The translations under genes and the position numbers were made by a program. Positions 27,597-36,141 of a stretch of DNA of 64,000 nucleotides are shown piece by piece. This stretch comes from Thiosulfatihalobacter marinus. Its GTDB lineage: Bacteria > Pseudomonadota > Alphaproteobacteria > Rhodobacterales > Rhodobacteraceae. How positions within the stretch are numbered: the stretch's first letter is position 1; each line of letters starts with the position of its first letter. The notes beneath the pieces are model-generated. The model made no database searches. It was not told the DNA's origin and was given only the letters and a program-made list of their open reading frames with translations. The stretch spans positions 1 to 64,000 of the forward strand of contig NZ_JAECRZ010000008.1 of NCBI RefSeq assembly GCF_016019955.1. The letters are read 5' to 3'.

Positions 27597-28472
27597 ATGT
27601 GGAAACTTGCGGCGCTGATGTTCCTGGCCATGTCGATGATCCCCGCGGGCGATACCGCGGGCAAACTTCTGTCGTCCGAACATGGTGTCAGCCCGTTTTT
27701 CGTGGCCTGGTCCCGCTTTGTGATCGGCAGCCTTGTCGCGCTGCCGCTGGTGCGCCCCGATACGCTGCGCATCCTGCGCGACGGGCGTATCTGGCTGCGC
27801 GCGGCGCTGTTGGCGGGGGGTATCCTGTCAATCCAGATGGCGCTGCAACGCGCGCCCGTGGCCGATGTCTTTGCCGCCTTCTTCATCGGTCCGATCTTCA
27901 GCTATCTTCTGTCCGTCCTGCTGCTGGGAGAGCGCGTCACGCGCTTGCGCAGCGCGCTCATGCTGCTGGGCTTTGCCGGTGTTCTGCTGGTCGTGCGCCC
28001 CGGTCTGGGCCCCAGTCTGGGCCCCGGTCCGGGCACCGGCTCCGGCATCGGCTTTGCCCTGCTCGCTGGCCTGTTCTACGGCGCCTTCCTGACCGCCTCG
28101 CGCTGGCTCTCCCCGGTGGCGCGCCCGGCCAGCCTGCTGTTTTCCCAGCTTTTCCTCAGCGCCCTCATGCTGACGCCGTTCAGCTTGCAAACCGTGCCCG
28201 AATTGACACCCACCCTGATCGGGCTCACATTTACCAGCGCCCTGTTTTCGCTGGGCGGCAACTTTCTTCTGCTGTTCGCCTATGCCCGCGCGCCCGCCGC
28301 CACGCTGGCACCCTTTGTCTATTTCCAGCTGATCGGCGCGGTGCTGCTGGGCTGGGTCGTGTTCCGCGATCTGCCCGACGCCGCCACCTGGGCCGGGCTC
28401 GCGCTGATCATCGGCGCGGGCATCGCCAGCGCCAACCTACCGCCAGTCGCCTCGCGCGCGAATGCGGGTTGA
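27597..28472 (+). CDS. EamA/DMT-family permease
   Basis: A 291-residue inner-membrane protein with about ten hydrophobic segments and two EamA repeats; it opens [23 protein letters not shown] and contains the typical [19 protein letters not shown] second-half start. A Gly-Pro-rich insert ([15 protein letters not shown]) links the halves. The substrate is unknown. Its last 36 bp overlap the end of the convergent nadD gene, so its C-terminus is coded on both strands. Confidence 0.83.
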   Translation: MWKLAALMFLAMSMIPAGDTAGKLLSSEHGVSPFFVAWSRFVIGSLVALPLVRPDTLRILRDGRIWLRAALLAGGILSIQMALQRAPVADVFAAFFIGPIFSYLLSVLLLGERVTRLRSALMLLGFAGVLLVVRPGLGPSLGPGPGTGSGIGFALLAGLFYGAFLTASRWLSPVARPASLLFSQLFLSALMLTPFSLQTVPELTPTLIGLTFTSALFSLGGNFLLLFAYARAPAATLAPFVYFQLIGAVLLGWVVFRDLPDAATWAGLALIIGAGIASANLPPVASRANAG

Positions 28473-29036
28473 ACTGGCATCCACCATCGGCACATTGACA
28501 AAACACCAGTGCGGCGCGTCCAGCCGCCCCAACAGCTTGCTGGCACGCGGCGCCAGCCGCGCATGGCGAAACACCTGCGCCGCCTTGGCCGTGCGCGCCT
28601 CGACCCGGTCGCCGGGCCGCGCCAATACACCAACCGGCACGCTGTGCATGATCTCCTGCCAATCTTTCCACCGGTGAAACTGCGCCAGATTGTCAGCCCC
28701 CATCAGCCAGACAAACCGCGCCTGCGGCCAGGTCGCCTGTAACGCCGCGATGGTCTCTGCCGTATAGCGGGTGCCCGCGCGTGCCTCGAAATCCGTCACC
28801 GCCACCCGGGGATGCCGCATCATCGCCCGCGCCCGCGCCAGCCGCCGCTCCAGCGCCGCCGGCCCGCGCGGCTTCAGCGGATTGCCGGGGCTGACCAGCC
28901 ACCACACCCGATCCAGCCCGAACCGTTTCATCGCCTCAAGCGTGATATGCACATGCCCCTGATGGGCCGGGTCGAAAGACCCCCCCAACAGCCCGATCAC
29001 CTGACCGGGCGCGGCATATGGCAACCCTGCGCGCAT
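28437..29036 (-). CDS. nadD: Nicotinate-nucleotide adenylyltransferase
   Basis: A 199-residue nucleotidyltransferase that makes deamido-NAD from nicotinate mononucleotide and ATP. The substrate-binding motif [13 protein letters not shown] sits at residues 17-29 and a C-terminal STRIRARG segment (the ISSTxIR equivalent) closes the active site. The ATG at 29036 is chosen because it follows gaggaagg; a frame extends 12 codons upstream. It converges with the permease and overlaps it by 36 bp. Confidence 0.92.
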   Translation of the reverse strand: MRAGLPYAAPGQVIGLLGGSFDPAHQGHVHITLEAMKRFGLDRVWWLVSPGNPLKPRGPAALERRLARARAMMRHPRVAVTDFEARAGTRYTAETIAALQATWPQARFVWLMGADNLAQFHRWKDWQEIMHSVPVGVLARPGDRVEARTAKAAQVFRHARLAPRASKLLGRLDAPHWCFVNVPMVDASSTRIRARGDWR

Positions 29037-29138
29037 CTTCGCCTTCCTCGCTGCCCTGCGCGGGGCTGTCAAGCCGGGTTGACCACATGGCCCATCCCGC
29101 TAATGTCCCGGCGCACCCCGAAACTTCAAGCACCTGCC

Positions 29139-29612
29139 ATGACCGATACCCCCACCGTCACCTTCCAGACCGTCGACCCGCGCAGCCCCGACGCCGTCGC
29201 CTGCCTCCAGGACTATTACGACGAGCTGGCCCGCCGCTTTGACACCGGGTTTGACGTGAACCTGTCCGCCGATCCCGACGCCACAGATATGCTCGCCCCG
29301 CGCGGCGCCTTTCTTGTGGCCTATGCCGGGACGCAGGTGCGGGGGTGTGTCGGCGTGAAGGGCACCGACAAGGGCTATGGCGAGATCAAACGCCTCTGGG
29401 TGTCGCCCGAGGCGCGTGGCCTGGGGCTGTCAAAACGCCTGATGGATCAGGCCGAAAAGACCGCCCGCACTCTTGGCATCGCCACGCTGCGCCTTGACAC
29501 CAACGCCGCCCTGCCCGAGGCGATCCGGCTTTACCAAACCACCGGCTGGACCGAGATCGACCGCTTCAACGACGATCCCTACCCGGATTTCTTTTTTGAA
29601 AAAAACCTCTGA
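29139..29612 (+). CDS. GNAT-family N-acetyltransferase
   Basis: A 157-residue GNAT enzyme. The acetyl-CoA-binding motif A is present as IKRLWVSPEARGLGLSKRLMDQAE, with the Q/RxxGxG/A equivalent EARGLGLS, and the C-terminal part has the usual AIRLYQTTGWTEI segment. It transfers an acetyl group to an unknown amine. The ATG at 29139 is used. ettA follows about 80 bp downstream in the same direction. Confidence 0.85.
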   Translation: MTDTPTVTFQTVDPRSPDAVACLQDYYDELARRFDTGFDVNLSADPDATDMLAPRGAFLVAYAGTQVRGCVGVKGTDKGYGEIKRLWVSPEARGLGLSKRLMDQAEKTARTLGIATLRLDTNAALPEAIRLYQTTGWTEIDRFNDDPYPDFFFEKNL

Positions 29613-29693
29613 GCGCGCGACCACATTGCCCCCGCCCCCGGCCTCCGCTATCACACCCGCCAACATGACATTTGGCGAACGGAGTCGACACCC

Positions 29694-31349
29694 ATGGCAT
29701 CCTATCAATACGTCTACCACATGCAGGGGGTCTCAAAGACCTATCCGGGCGGCAAGAAATGCTTTGAAAACATCCACCTGAGCTTTCTTCCCGGTGTGAA
29801 AATCGGTGTCGTCGGCGTCAACGGCGCCGGTAAGTCCACGCTGATGAAAATCATGGCCGGGCTGGATACGGATTTCACCGGCGAAGCCTGGGCCGCCGAG
29901 GGCGCCAAGGTCGGCTATCTGCCCCAGGAACCGCAGCTCGACGAAACGCTTACCGTGCGCGAAAACGTCATGCTGGGCGTGGCCGGCAAAAAGGCCATCC
30001 TCGATCGCTACAACGAGCTGGCGATGAACTACTCGGACGAAACCGCCGAGGAAATGGCCGCCCTGCAAGACCAGATCGATGCCGAAAACCTCTGGGATCT
30101 GGACAGCCAGATCGACGTGTCGATGGAGGCCCTGCGCTGCCCCCCCGATGACGCCGATGTCGCATCCCTTTCGGGCGGTGAACGCCGCCGCGTGGCGCTG
30201 TGCAAACTGCTGCTCGAAGCGCCCGACATGCTGCTGCTGGATGAACCGACCAACCACCTTGACGCCGAAACCATCGCCTGGCTGCAACAGCACCTGATCG
30301 ACTACAAGGGCACGATCCTGATCGTCACCCATGACCGCTATTTCCTGGATGACATCACCGGCTGGATCCTGGAACTCGACCGCGGCCGCGGCATCCCTTA
30401 CGAGGGCAACTATTCCGCGTGGCTGGAACAAAAAGCCAAGCGTCTGGAACAGGAAGCCCGCGAGGACAAATCCAAACAGAAGACGCTGGAGCGCGAACTG
30501 GAATGGATGCGGCAGGGCCAAAAGGCCCGTCAGGCCAAATCCAAGGCCCGTATCCAGGCCTATAACGAGATGGCGAACCAGTCCGAGCGCGAGAAAATCT
30601 CACGCGCCCAGATCGTTATCCCGAACGGCCCTCGCCTTGGCTCCAAGGTGATCGAGGTGGAAAACCTCGCCAAACACATGGGCGACAAGCAACTGATCGA
30701 AGACCTGTCGTTCAGCCTGCCGCCCGGCGGCATCGTCGGCGTGATCGGCCCCAACGGCGCGGGTAAATCGACCCTGTTCAAGATGCTCACCGGACAGGAA
30801 GCGCCCGACAGCGGCACGATCGAACTTGGCGACACGGTACAGCTTTCCTATGTCGACCAGTCGCGCGACGATCTCAACCCCAAAGACACGGTCTGGGAGT
30901 CGATCTCGGGCGGTGCCGAAATCATCGAACTGGGTGACGCACAGGTCAATTCCCGCGCCTATTGCTCGTCCTTCAACTTCAAGGGCGGCGATCAGCAGAA
31001 ACCGCTGAACCTGCTTTCAGGCGGCGAACGCAACCGCGTGCACATGGCGCGGCTTCTGAAAGAGGGCGGCAACGTCCTCCTCCTCGACGAACCGACCAAC
31101 GACCTCGACGTCGAAACCCTGCGTGCCTTGGAAGACGCGCTCGTCGATTTCGCAGGCTGCGCCGTGGTCATCTCCCACGACCGCTTCTTCCTCGACCGGA
31201 TCTGTACGCATATCTTGGCGTTCGAGGGCGAAGCCCACGTGGAATGGTTCGAAGGCAACTTCGAGGATTACGAAGAAGACAAGAAACGCCGTCTGGGGGC
31301 CGATGCGCTTGAGCCGAAACGGCTGAAGCATAAGAAGTTTACGCGGTGA
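29694..31349 (+). CDS. ettA: Energy-dependent translational throttle protein EttA (ABC-F)
   Basis: A 551-residue soluble ABC-F protein with two ATPase domains. The first has Walker A GVNGAGKST near residue 42, signature LSGGERRRVALCKLL and Walker B LLLDEPTNHLD; the second has GPNGAGKST, LSGGERNRVHMARLL and LLLDEPTNDLD. The interdomain charged linker (KQKTLERELEWMRQGQKARQ) is the P-site tRNA-interaction motif. EttA binds the ribosomal E site and controls the first elongation steps according to the ATP/ADP ratio. Length matches the family (about 555 residues). A GTTTGAC-ctc-GTCAAAC hairpin follows the stop. Confidence 0.93.
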   Translation: MASYQYVYHMQGVSKTYPGGKKCFENIHLSFLPGVKIGVVGVNGAGKSTLMKIMAGLDTDFTGEAWAAEGAKVGYLPQEPQLDETLTVRENVMLGVAGKKAILDRYNELAMNYSDETAEEMAALQDQIDAENLWDLDSQIDVSMEALRCPPDDADVASLSGGERRRVALCKLLLEAPDMLLLDEPTNHLDAETIAWLQQHLIDYKGTILIVTHDRYFLDDITGWILELDRGRGIPYEGNYSAWLEQKAKRLEQEAREDKSKQKTLERELEWMRQGQKARQAKSKARIQAYNEMANQSEREKISRAQIVIPNGPRLGSKVIEVENLAKHMGDKQLIEDLSFSLPPGGIVGVIGPNGAGKSTLFKMLTGQEAPDSGTIELGDTVQLSYVDQSRDDLNPKDTVWESISGGAEIIELGDAQVNSRAYCSSFNFKGGDQQKPLNLLSGGERNRVHMARLLKEGGNVLLLDEPTNDLDVETLRALEDALVDFAGCAVVISHDRFFLDRICTHILAFEGEAHVEWFEGNFEDYEEDKKRRLGADALEPKRLKHKKFTR

Positions 31350-31351
31350 GT

Positions 31352-31368
31352 GTTTGACCTCGTCAAAC
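31352..31368. terminator. Hairpin after ettA
   Basis: A perfect 7-bp stem (gtttgac, loop ctc, gtcaaac) begins 3 nt after the ettA stop codon. No T tract follows, so it may be a weak terminator or a 3'-end stabiliser. It also marks the boundary between native DNA and the AT-rich segment downstream. Confidence 0.5.
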
Positions 31369-31543
31369 GCTCATAGTGCGCGGCAGCGTCTTTTGGCACA
31401 AAAGGCGCGTGCGCGCACCGTTGGGATGGTGTGAGGCGGAAAATGCCGACATGGTTGAAGTATAGGAAAAAGTATTCGGTAGACTGAATGGAAACAGGTT
31501 TACTAACGTCACTGGCTTCCATCAATGAGAAGGAGCTGTCCGG

Positions 31544-32218
31544 GTGACACTGCCTATATCTTTTCAAACAAAACTACGCAGAATAGAAAAAGACATCGAC
31601 GAAGCGGAGCGAGAATTTGAAGCTTCGAAAAACGTCGATGCGCTTGCCAGTGACATCACTGACGTAATTGTCAAACTACACTTGCTCCTAGATCGGGCGA
31701 TGAATCAGATATGGGAAAAGTACAACTCGCGAAAAGCGGGAAGCGGTAAGCCAAATATCTATTTTCCTGTCACAACGTCAAGTGAGAGGTTTTTGTCGCG
31801 ACTCCAAAAAGATCAGCTCCACGAACTACATCAAAAGAATGCCTTATTGTTTCAGCTTCTGGAGCAAATCCAGCCTTTTCATAGTGAAAATAGATGGCTT
31901 GAGAAGTTGTACTTTATCTCCTCTAATCGCCATGAAAGGGATGCTGCGGTATCAGAACGAAAAGAAATCACTGGGATAGGAATCGGCAAAGGTCAAAATC
32001 TTTACATCCGCCATATGACTGTTTCTAACGGACAGATATTCTTTGATGGCGATGCCACAAACCAAACTACTGGGAAAAAGGAACCTGTGCGTATCGAGCC
32101 CACGACCGTGGACCGCTATTTATTGGAAGACTTGAGTATCGAGGCAATCCCATTCGCAAGAACGTCATTCAGACTAACGAAAACTAACCTGAGCAAGATT
32201 TTTGGAAGTATGAAGTAA
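31544..32218 (+). CDS. Low-GC orphan protein, unknown function
   Basis: A 224-residue soluble protein. The N-terminal half is helical and charged (RRIEKDIDEAEREFEASKNVDAL, then VKLHLLLDRAMNQIWEKYNS), likely a coiled coil or helical bundle; the C-terminal part is mixed, ending RTSFRLTKTNLSKIFGSMK. No membrane segment, signal peptide or known motif is seen. GTG is the start, after gagaaggag. The gene and its 190-bp upstream region are far more AT-rich than the window, with codons such as aaa, ata and tta that neighbours avoid, which indicates recent acquisition. No integrase or tRNA is nearby. Confidence 0.6.
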   Translation: MTLPISFQTKLRRIEKDIDEAEREFEASKNVDALASDITDVIVKLHLLLDRAMNQIWEKYNSRKAGSGKPNIYFPVTTSSERFLSRLQKDQLHELHQKNALLFQLLEQIQPFHSENRWLEKLYFISSNRHERDAAVSERKEITGIGIGKGQNLYIRHMTVSNGQIFFDGDATNQTTGKKEPVRIEPTTVDRYLLEDLSIEAIPFARTSFRLTKTNLSKIFGSMK

Positions 32219-32262
32219 ATTTTCATCACACCAACCCGGAATCAAGGCTTGCAAAGCAAGCC

Positions 32263-32401
32263 GCCGGGCATCGCCCGACCGCCCCATGGGCGGGCGATTT
32301 TGCACCTTCTCCACTCCGCACAACCGTCTGCAGCACTTGGCACCATAAACCACCCGGCCAAAACTGAAGGCTCGCCCACCCTCGGTCGGGCGCTACCCGG
32401 C
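32263..32401. repeat. Small element with imperfect inverted ends (139 bp)
   Basis: GCCGGGCATCGCCCGACCG at 32263-32281 is matched in inverse orientation at 32383-32401 with two mismatches in 19 bp. A perfect hairpin (ggcttgc-aaa-gcaagcc) immediately precedes it and a second GC-rich hairpin (cgcccgaccgccc/gggcgggcg) followed by tttt lies inside the left end. It fills most of the gap between the low-GC orphan gene and the DUF2892 gene. It may be a non-autonomous element or a strong bidirectional transcription barrier. Confidence 0.45.
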
Positions 32402-32414
32402 TCCTCCCCAAACG

Positions 32415-32442
32415 CAAAAAGCCCCGCCAAACCGGCGGGGCT
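32415..32442 (-). terminator. Intrinsic terminator after the DUF2892 gene
   Basis: On the minus strand, agccccgcc, loop ggttt and ggcggggct form a perfect 9-bp stem followed by ttttt. It starts 26 nt after the DUF2892 stop codon. It is immediately next to the end of the inverted-repeat element. Confidence 0.88.
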
Positions 32443-32467
32443 TGTTTCACTGCAACCTGTCAGTGTC

Positions 32468-32668
32468 TCAGAAAGCGTTCCCGGGCTTGAACCCGATCGC
32501 CTTGAAGATCATCGCGGCGGGGCAAAAGCCGGTAAAGGCCGATTGCAGCATGTTCGCTCCAACGAACACGGTGAACCACACCCACATCGGATGCACGAAC
32601 ACGGTCAGAAGCACGCTCAAAAGAACCATCACGCCGGCAAAGGCCAGTACGGCACGGTCAAGGGTCAT
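32468..32668 (-). CDS. YgaP-type transmembrane protein (DUF2892)
   Basis: A 66-residue protein with two hydrophobic segments ([20 protein letters not shown] and [18 protein letters not shown]) and the conserved [14 protein letters not shown] tail, matching the DUF2892/YgaP transmembrane family, often fused to or near rhodanese domains. Its role is thought to be in sulfur handling but is not proven. The ATG at 32668 follows gaggag; an upstream in-frame ATG overlaps that site and is rejected. Confidence 0.82.
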   Translation of the reverse strand: MTLDRAVLAFAGVMVLLSVLLTVFVHPMWVWFTVFVGANMLQSAFTGFCPAAMIFKAIGFKPGNAF

Positions 32669-32801
32669 CTCATTTCTCCTCATGGTCGGGCCACGCGGCC
32701 CGGGTCTGGAGGAGATATAGCACCACTACGAATAGTATTCAATATATGGAATGTTAAATTCACCCACCCGGCCGGGCGGCATCCTGCCCGCGCCGCAAGC
32801 C

Positions 32802-32978
32802 TCACTTCCCGTCGCGGGCGGCTTTCTCTTCCTTGGTCAGCTTGGCATTCCAGGCGTTCTTGCTCAGGCCCAGTTCGGGCTTGGGCGGTTTGGTTTCGCC
32901 GACGGTCACTTTACCGCCCTTGTCCAGAAATTCCTGGATCAGCGCATCATCGGTGGTTTTCTTGGGAACTTGTTTCAT
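32802..32978 (-). CDS. Small charged protein, unknown function
   Basis: A 58-residue protein (from the Met at MKQVPKK) rich in Lys, Glu and Asp, with the segments DDALIQEFLDKGGKVTVGETKPPKPELG and a helical basic tail NAWNAKLTKEEKAARDGK. I recall similar small proteins in roseobacters of unknown role; the tail suggests nucleic acid or ribosome contact, but this is a guess. The longer frame from 33020 lacks support. The 230 bp upstream contain repeat copy B. Confidence 0.5.
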   Translation of the reverse strand: MKQVPKKTTDDALIQEFLDKGGKVTVGETKPPKPELGLSKNAWNAKLTKEEKAARDGK

Positions 32979-33080
32979 GCTGCACGCTACCGCGCCGCGC
33001 CCGTCCTTGTCACGCGGCAATCGTTAGCAAACCCTTGCGCCCCCCCGGTTAACACCGCCCATGCTCCAAAATGCGCCAAA

Positions 33081-33166
33081 CCATACCGACGCAATACCGA
33101 CATAATACCGACGTGTTACCGACTGCCGAAACCCGACAAAACAAGGCGTTAACCCCCGATTCGGTG
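33081..33166. repeat. ATACCGACRYR repeat array, copy B, with GTTAACCCC block
   Basis: Four consecutive 11-bp units (ATACCGACGCA, ATACCGACATA, ATACCGACGTG, TTACCGAC) are followed by TGCCGAAACC, then after about 16 nt by GTTAACCCCCGATTCG. The layout matches copy A near 1.95 kb. It lies 43 bp after the stop of the minus-strand 2-oxoacid oxidoreductase beta gene. Confidence 0.75.
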
Positions 33167-33208
33167 GCGCGGACATCCGCCCCGCCGTTCGGTGCGGTGC
33201 AACTCTGT

Positions 33209-34258
33209 TTACCGAAGCCCCTCATTGATCGACTTCAACACCTTCGATCCGGGGCAAAGCTCGTCCTTGCCCAACTCGTTCAGCGGGCGTGTCGCCAGGT
33301 TCAGGCTCTGGTTCAGATCCTGCGAATCCGGGTCAAGGAACAAAAGCCCGGTCAGAATCCGACCGTCCTCATCCGCCTGCTGGACCGAGTCCATCGCCGC
33401 ACGGCGATCATCCGTCCTGTAACTGGAATCCGCCTTGTGCAGATGGATCACCGAACCGTCATGCAGCGTCACGTTCTGCGTGGTGCCTTCGGCATATTGC
33501 GTCGTGATTTCGTCGCGCATGGGCACAAAATCCAGCGGCATTGCATCCAGATGCTCGCGCGTTTCCGTATAGCTCTTGGTCGATCCCACGTGGTTGTTGA
33601 ACGTCACGCAGGGGCTTACCACGTCGATGAATGCAAATCCCTTATGCGCCATCGCCGCCCGGATCAGCGGCTCCAGCTGCCCCTTGTCGCCCGAAAACGA
33701 CCGTGCCACAAAACTCGCGCCTTGCAGGATCGCCAGGGACGCCAGATCGATCCCCTCGAACGGGTTCACCGCGCCGCCCTTGGCCACCGAACCCAGATCC
33801 GCCGTCGCGCTGTCCTGCCCCTTGGTCAGCCCGTAACAGCCATTGTTGGCCACGATATAGGTCATGTTCACATTGCGCCGGATCAGATGGATGAACTGCC
33901 CCATCCCGATGGACGCGGTGTCCCCATCGCCCGACACGCCTATATAGGTCAGGTCGCGATTGGCCAGGCTCGCACCCGTCGCCACTGACGGCATCCGCCC
34001 ATGTACCGAGTTGAAACCATGCGATTTTCCAAGGAAGTAGGTCGGCATCTTGGACGAACAGCCAATGCCGCTGACCTTGGCAATCCGATGCGGCGGGATC
34101 GAGGATTCGAAACACGCATTGCGGATCGCGGCGGAAATGCTGTCATGCCCGCAGCCCGCGCACAGCGTCGAAATCGCGCCGTCATAATCGGCCACGGTGA
34201 ATCCCAGCCGATTGGCCGGCAGGCGCGGATGGCGGAATTTCGGTTTGATATAAGACAT
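33209..34258 (-). CDS. 2-oxoacid:ferredoxin oxidoreductase, beta subunit
   Basis: A 349-residue TPP-binding subunit. It has LCAGCGHDSI near residue 32, IGCSSK near 66, the TPP signature GDGDTASIGMGQF near 110 and NNGCYGLTKGQ near 138, as in KorB/PorB proteins. With the alpha subunit it oxidatively decarboxylates a 2-oxoacid (2-oxoglutarate or similar) to the acyl-CoA and passes electrons to a low-potential acceptor. Its ATG shares one base with the alpha-subunit stop (TGATG), so translation is coupled. It is last in a three-gene operon. Confidence 0.87.
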   Translation of the reverse strand: MSYIKPKFRHPRLPANRLGFTVADYDGAISTLCAGCGHDSISAAIRNACFESSIPPHRIAKVSGIGCSSKMPTYFLGKSHGFNSVHGRMPSVATGASLANRDLTYIGVSGDGDTASIGMGQFIHLIRRNVNMTYIVANNGCYGLTKGQDSATADLGSVAKGGAVNPFEGIDLASLAILQGASFVARSFSGDKGQLEPLIRAAMAHKGFAFIDVVSPCVTFNNHVGSTKSYTETREHLDAMPLDFVPMRDEITTQYAEGTTQNVTLHDGSVIHLHKADSSYRTDDRRAAMDSVQQADEDGRILTGLLFLDPDSQDLNQSLNLATRPLNELGKDELCPGSKVLKSINEGLR

Positions 34259-36141
34259 CAGGCAGTCTCCCGTTTCAGGGGCACGATCTCGGCGCTCTTG
34301 GTTTTGAGCGCCTGTCGGATCTGGTGGGCAATGGTGCGCGCCGTGATCGGCGTGCCGGAATAATTCAGCACCGAGGTCAGCCGATCCGGCGCAATCTCGC
34401 ATTCGTTCATGATCAACTGGCGCATCTGCCCGTCCCGGTTCTGCTCGATCACGAACACCATGTCGTGGTCATGGATGAACCGGTCCAGGCTTTCATGGAA
34501 CGGAAACGCCCGAATACGCATCGTATCAATGGGATAGCCTTCGGGCGCCAACATCTCCACCGCCTCATAGGCCGGCGATGCCGAGGTGCCAAAGAACAGC
34601 GCCCCCAGCTTCAGATCGGTCTTGGGTTTCTTCACCTTGATCGGCGGGTGGGTCTTGGGCTTGGGCACATAGGATTTGGCGGTTTCGAACTTGCGCAGCA
34701 ACCGGTCCACGTTTTGCACGTAATCCTCGCCACTTTCGGAATAGACCGCCATCTCGTTCTTGGAAGAACCGCGTGTGAAATACGCGCCCTTGTCCGGATG
34801 GGTGCCCGGCAGGGTGCGATAACAGATGCCATCGCCGTCCACGTCCAGATACCGGCCCCATTTTTCGACACTGTCCAGCCCTTCGGCATCCAGCACCTTG
34901 CCCCGGTCCATCTCGTAATTGTCGTCCCATTCCAGCGGCGGCGACATCCAGTCATTCATGCCCAGGTCCAGATCGGTCATCATGATCACCGGGGTCTGCA
35001 ACCGCTCGGCCAGGTCAAACGCCTGCACCGTCATGTCGAAACATTCGCGCGGCGTAGCCGGAAACAGCAGCACCTGCTTGGTGTCGCCATGGCTGGCATA
35101 GGCCGCGGCCAGGATGTCGGATTGCTGGCTGCGCGTCGGCATCCCCGTCGACGGGCCCGACCGCTGCACATCGATCAGCACCACCGGCACCTCGGCGAAA
35201 TAGGCCAGCCCCAGAAACTCGCTCATCAGGCTCAGACCGGGGCCGGATGTCGCGGTAAAGGCCCGCGCCCCGTTCCAGCTTGCGCCCACAACCATGCCCA
35301 TCGCCGCCAGTTCGTCCTCGGCCTGCACGATGGCGAAATTCTTCTTGCCGCTGCCCGCATCTATCCGCATCCGCTCGGCATATTTTGCAAAGGCATCCAC
35401 GACGCTGGTCGAGGGCGTGATCGGATACCACGCCGCCACCGTCGCCCCGCCATAGATCGCGCCCAGCGCGGCAGCGGTGTTGCCGTTCATCAGGATATGC
35501 GGTTTTTCCAGGATATGCGGCGCCACGTTGCCGCCCTTGCGCTCCAGCCGGATCGGCAGCGGGCACTGAAAGTTTTCCTTGGCGAACTGATAGCCCATCT
35601 CCAGCGCGTGCACGTTCGAGCTGATCAGCTTTTCCTTGCCCTTGAACTGGTCGTTCAGCAGGTCTTTCAGCACCCGGAAATCAATATCCAGCAACGCCGC
35701 CATCGCGCCCACATAGACCACGTTCTTGAGAAGCTGTTGCAGGCGCGGAACCGTGTATTCGCGCATACACATCTCGGTCAGCGGCACGCCCAGAATGGTG
35801 ATGTCGTCGCGCTTCATGTGGTTGGCCAGCGGCTTGGTGCTGTCATACAGGAAATAGCCGCCCGGCTCGACGCTGGCGATGTCCTTTTCCATGCTCTGCG
35901 GGTTGACACATACCATCATGTCCACCCCGCCCCGGCGGCCCAGATAGCCCTTTTTGCTCACGCGCACCTCGTACCACGTGGGCAGGCCCTGGATATTGGA
36001 CGGAAAGATATTGCGCGGGCTCACCGGAATGCCCATGCGGAAAATCGCCTTGGCAAACAAATGGTTGGCGCTGGCCGATCCGGTGCCGTTCACATTGGCG
36101 AACTTGACGACAAAATCGTTGATGCCCTTGATCTGTTTCAT
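34258..36141 (-). CDS. 2-oxoacid:acceptor oxidoreductase, fused gamma-alpha subunit
   Basis: A 627-residue KorA-type protein. The N-terminal 190 residues are the gamma (CoA-side) domain, starting GINDFVVKFANVNGTGSASAN; the remainder is the alpha pyrimidine-binding domain, with GAIYGGATVAAWYPITPSTSVVDAF, the RSGPSTGMPTRSQQSD segment and a C-terminal IEQNRDGQM block. Start at 36141 is the ATG that overlaps the upstream FAD gene by four bases (ATGA). Substrate specificity (2-oxoglutarate, pyruvate or branched-chain acids) cannot be set by eye. Confidence 0.87.
   Translation of the reverse strand: MKQIKGINDFVVKFANVNGTGSASANHLFAKAIFRMGIPVSPRNIFPSNIQGLPTWYEVRVSKKGYLGRRGGVDMMVCVNPQSMEKDIASVEPGGYFLYDSTKPLANHMKRDDITILGVPLTEMCMREYTVPRLQQLLKNVVYVGAMAALLDIDFRVLKDLLNDQFKGKEKLISSNVHALEMGYQFAKENFQCPLPIRLERKGGNVAPHILEKPHILMNGNTAAALGAIYGGATVAAWYPITPSTSVVDAFAKYAERMRIDAGSGKKNFAIVQAEDELAAMGMVVGASWNGARAFTATSGPGLSLMSEFLGLAYFAEVPVVLIDVQRSGPSTGMPTRSQQSDILAAAYASHGDTKQVLLFPATPRECFDMTVQAFDLAERLQTPVIMMTDLDLGMNDWMSPPLEWDDNYEMDRGKVLDAEGLDSVEKWGRYLDVDGDGICYRTLPGTHPDKGAYFTRGSSKNEMAVYSESGEDYVQNVDRLLRKFETAKSYVPKPKTHPPIKVKKPKTDLKLGALFFGTSASPAYEAVEMLAPEGYPIDTMRIRAFPFHESLDRFIHDHDMVFVIEQNRDGQMRQLIMNECEIAPDRLTSVLNYSGTPITARTIAHQIRQALKTKSAEIVPLKRETA

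Noticed and set aside
31350-32220. AT-rich segment as a prophage or genomic island
   Set aside because: Only one gene is present, with no integrase, tRNA target, phage genes or flanking direct repeats seen.
33081-33119. Repeat copy B as a possible CRISPR array
   Set aside because: Units are 11 bp and directly adjacent with no spacers, and no cas genes are present.
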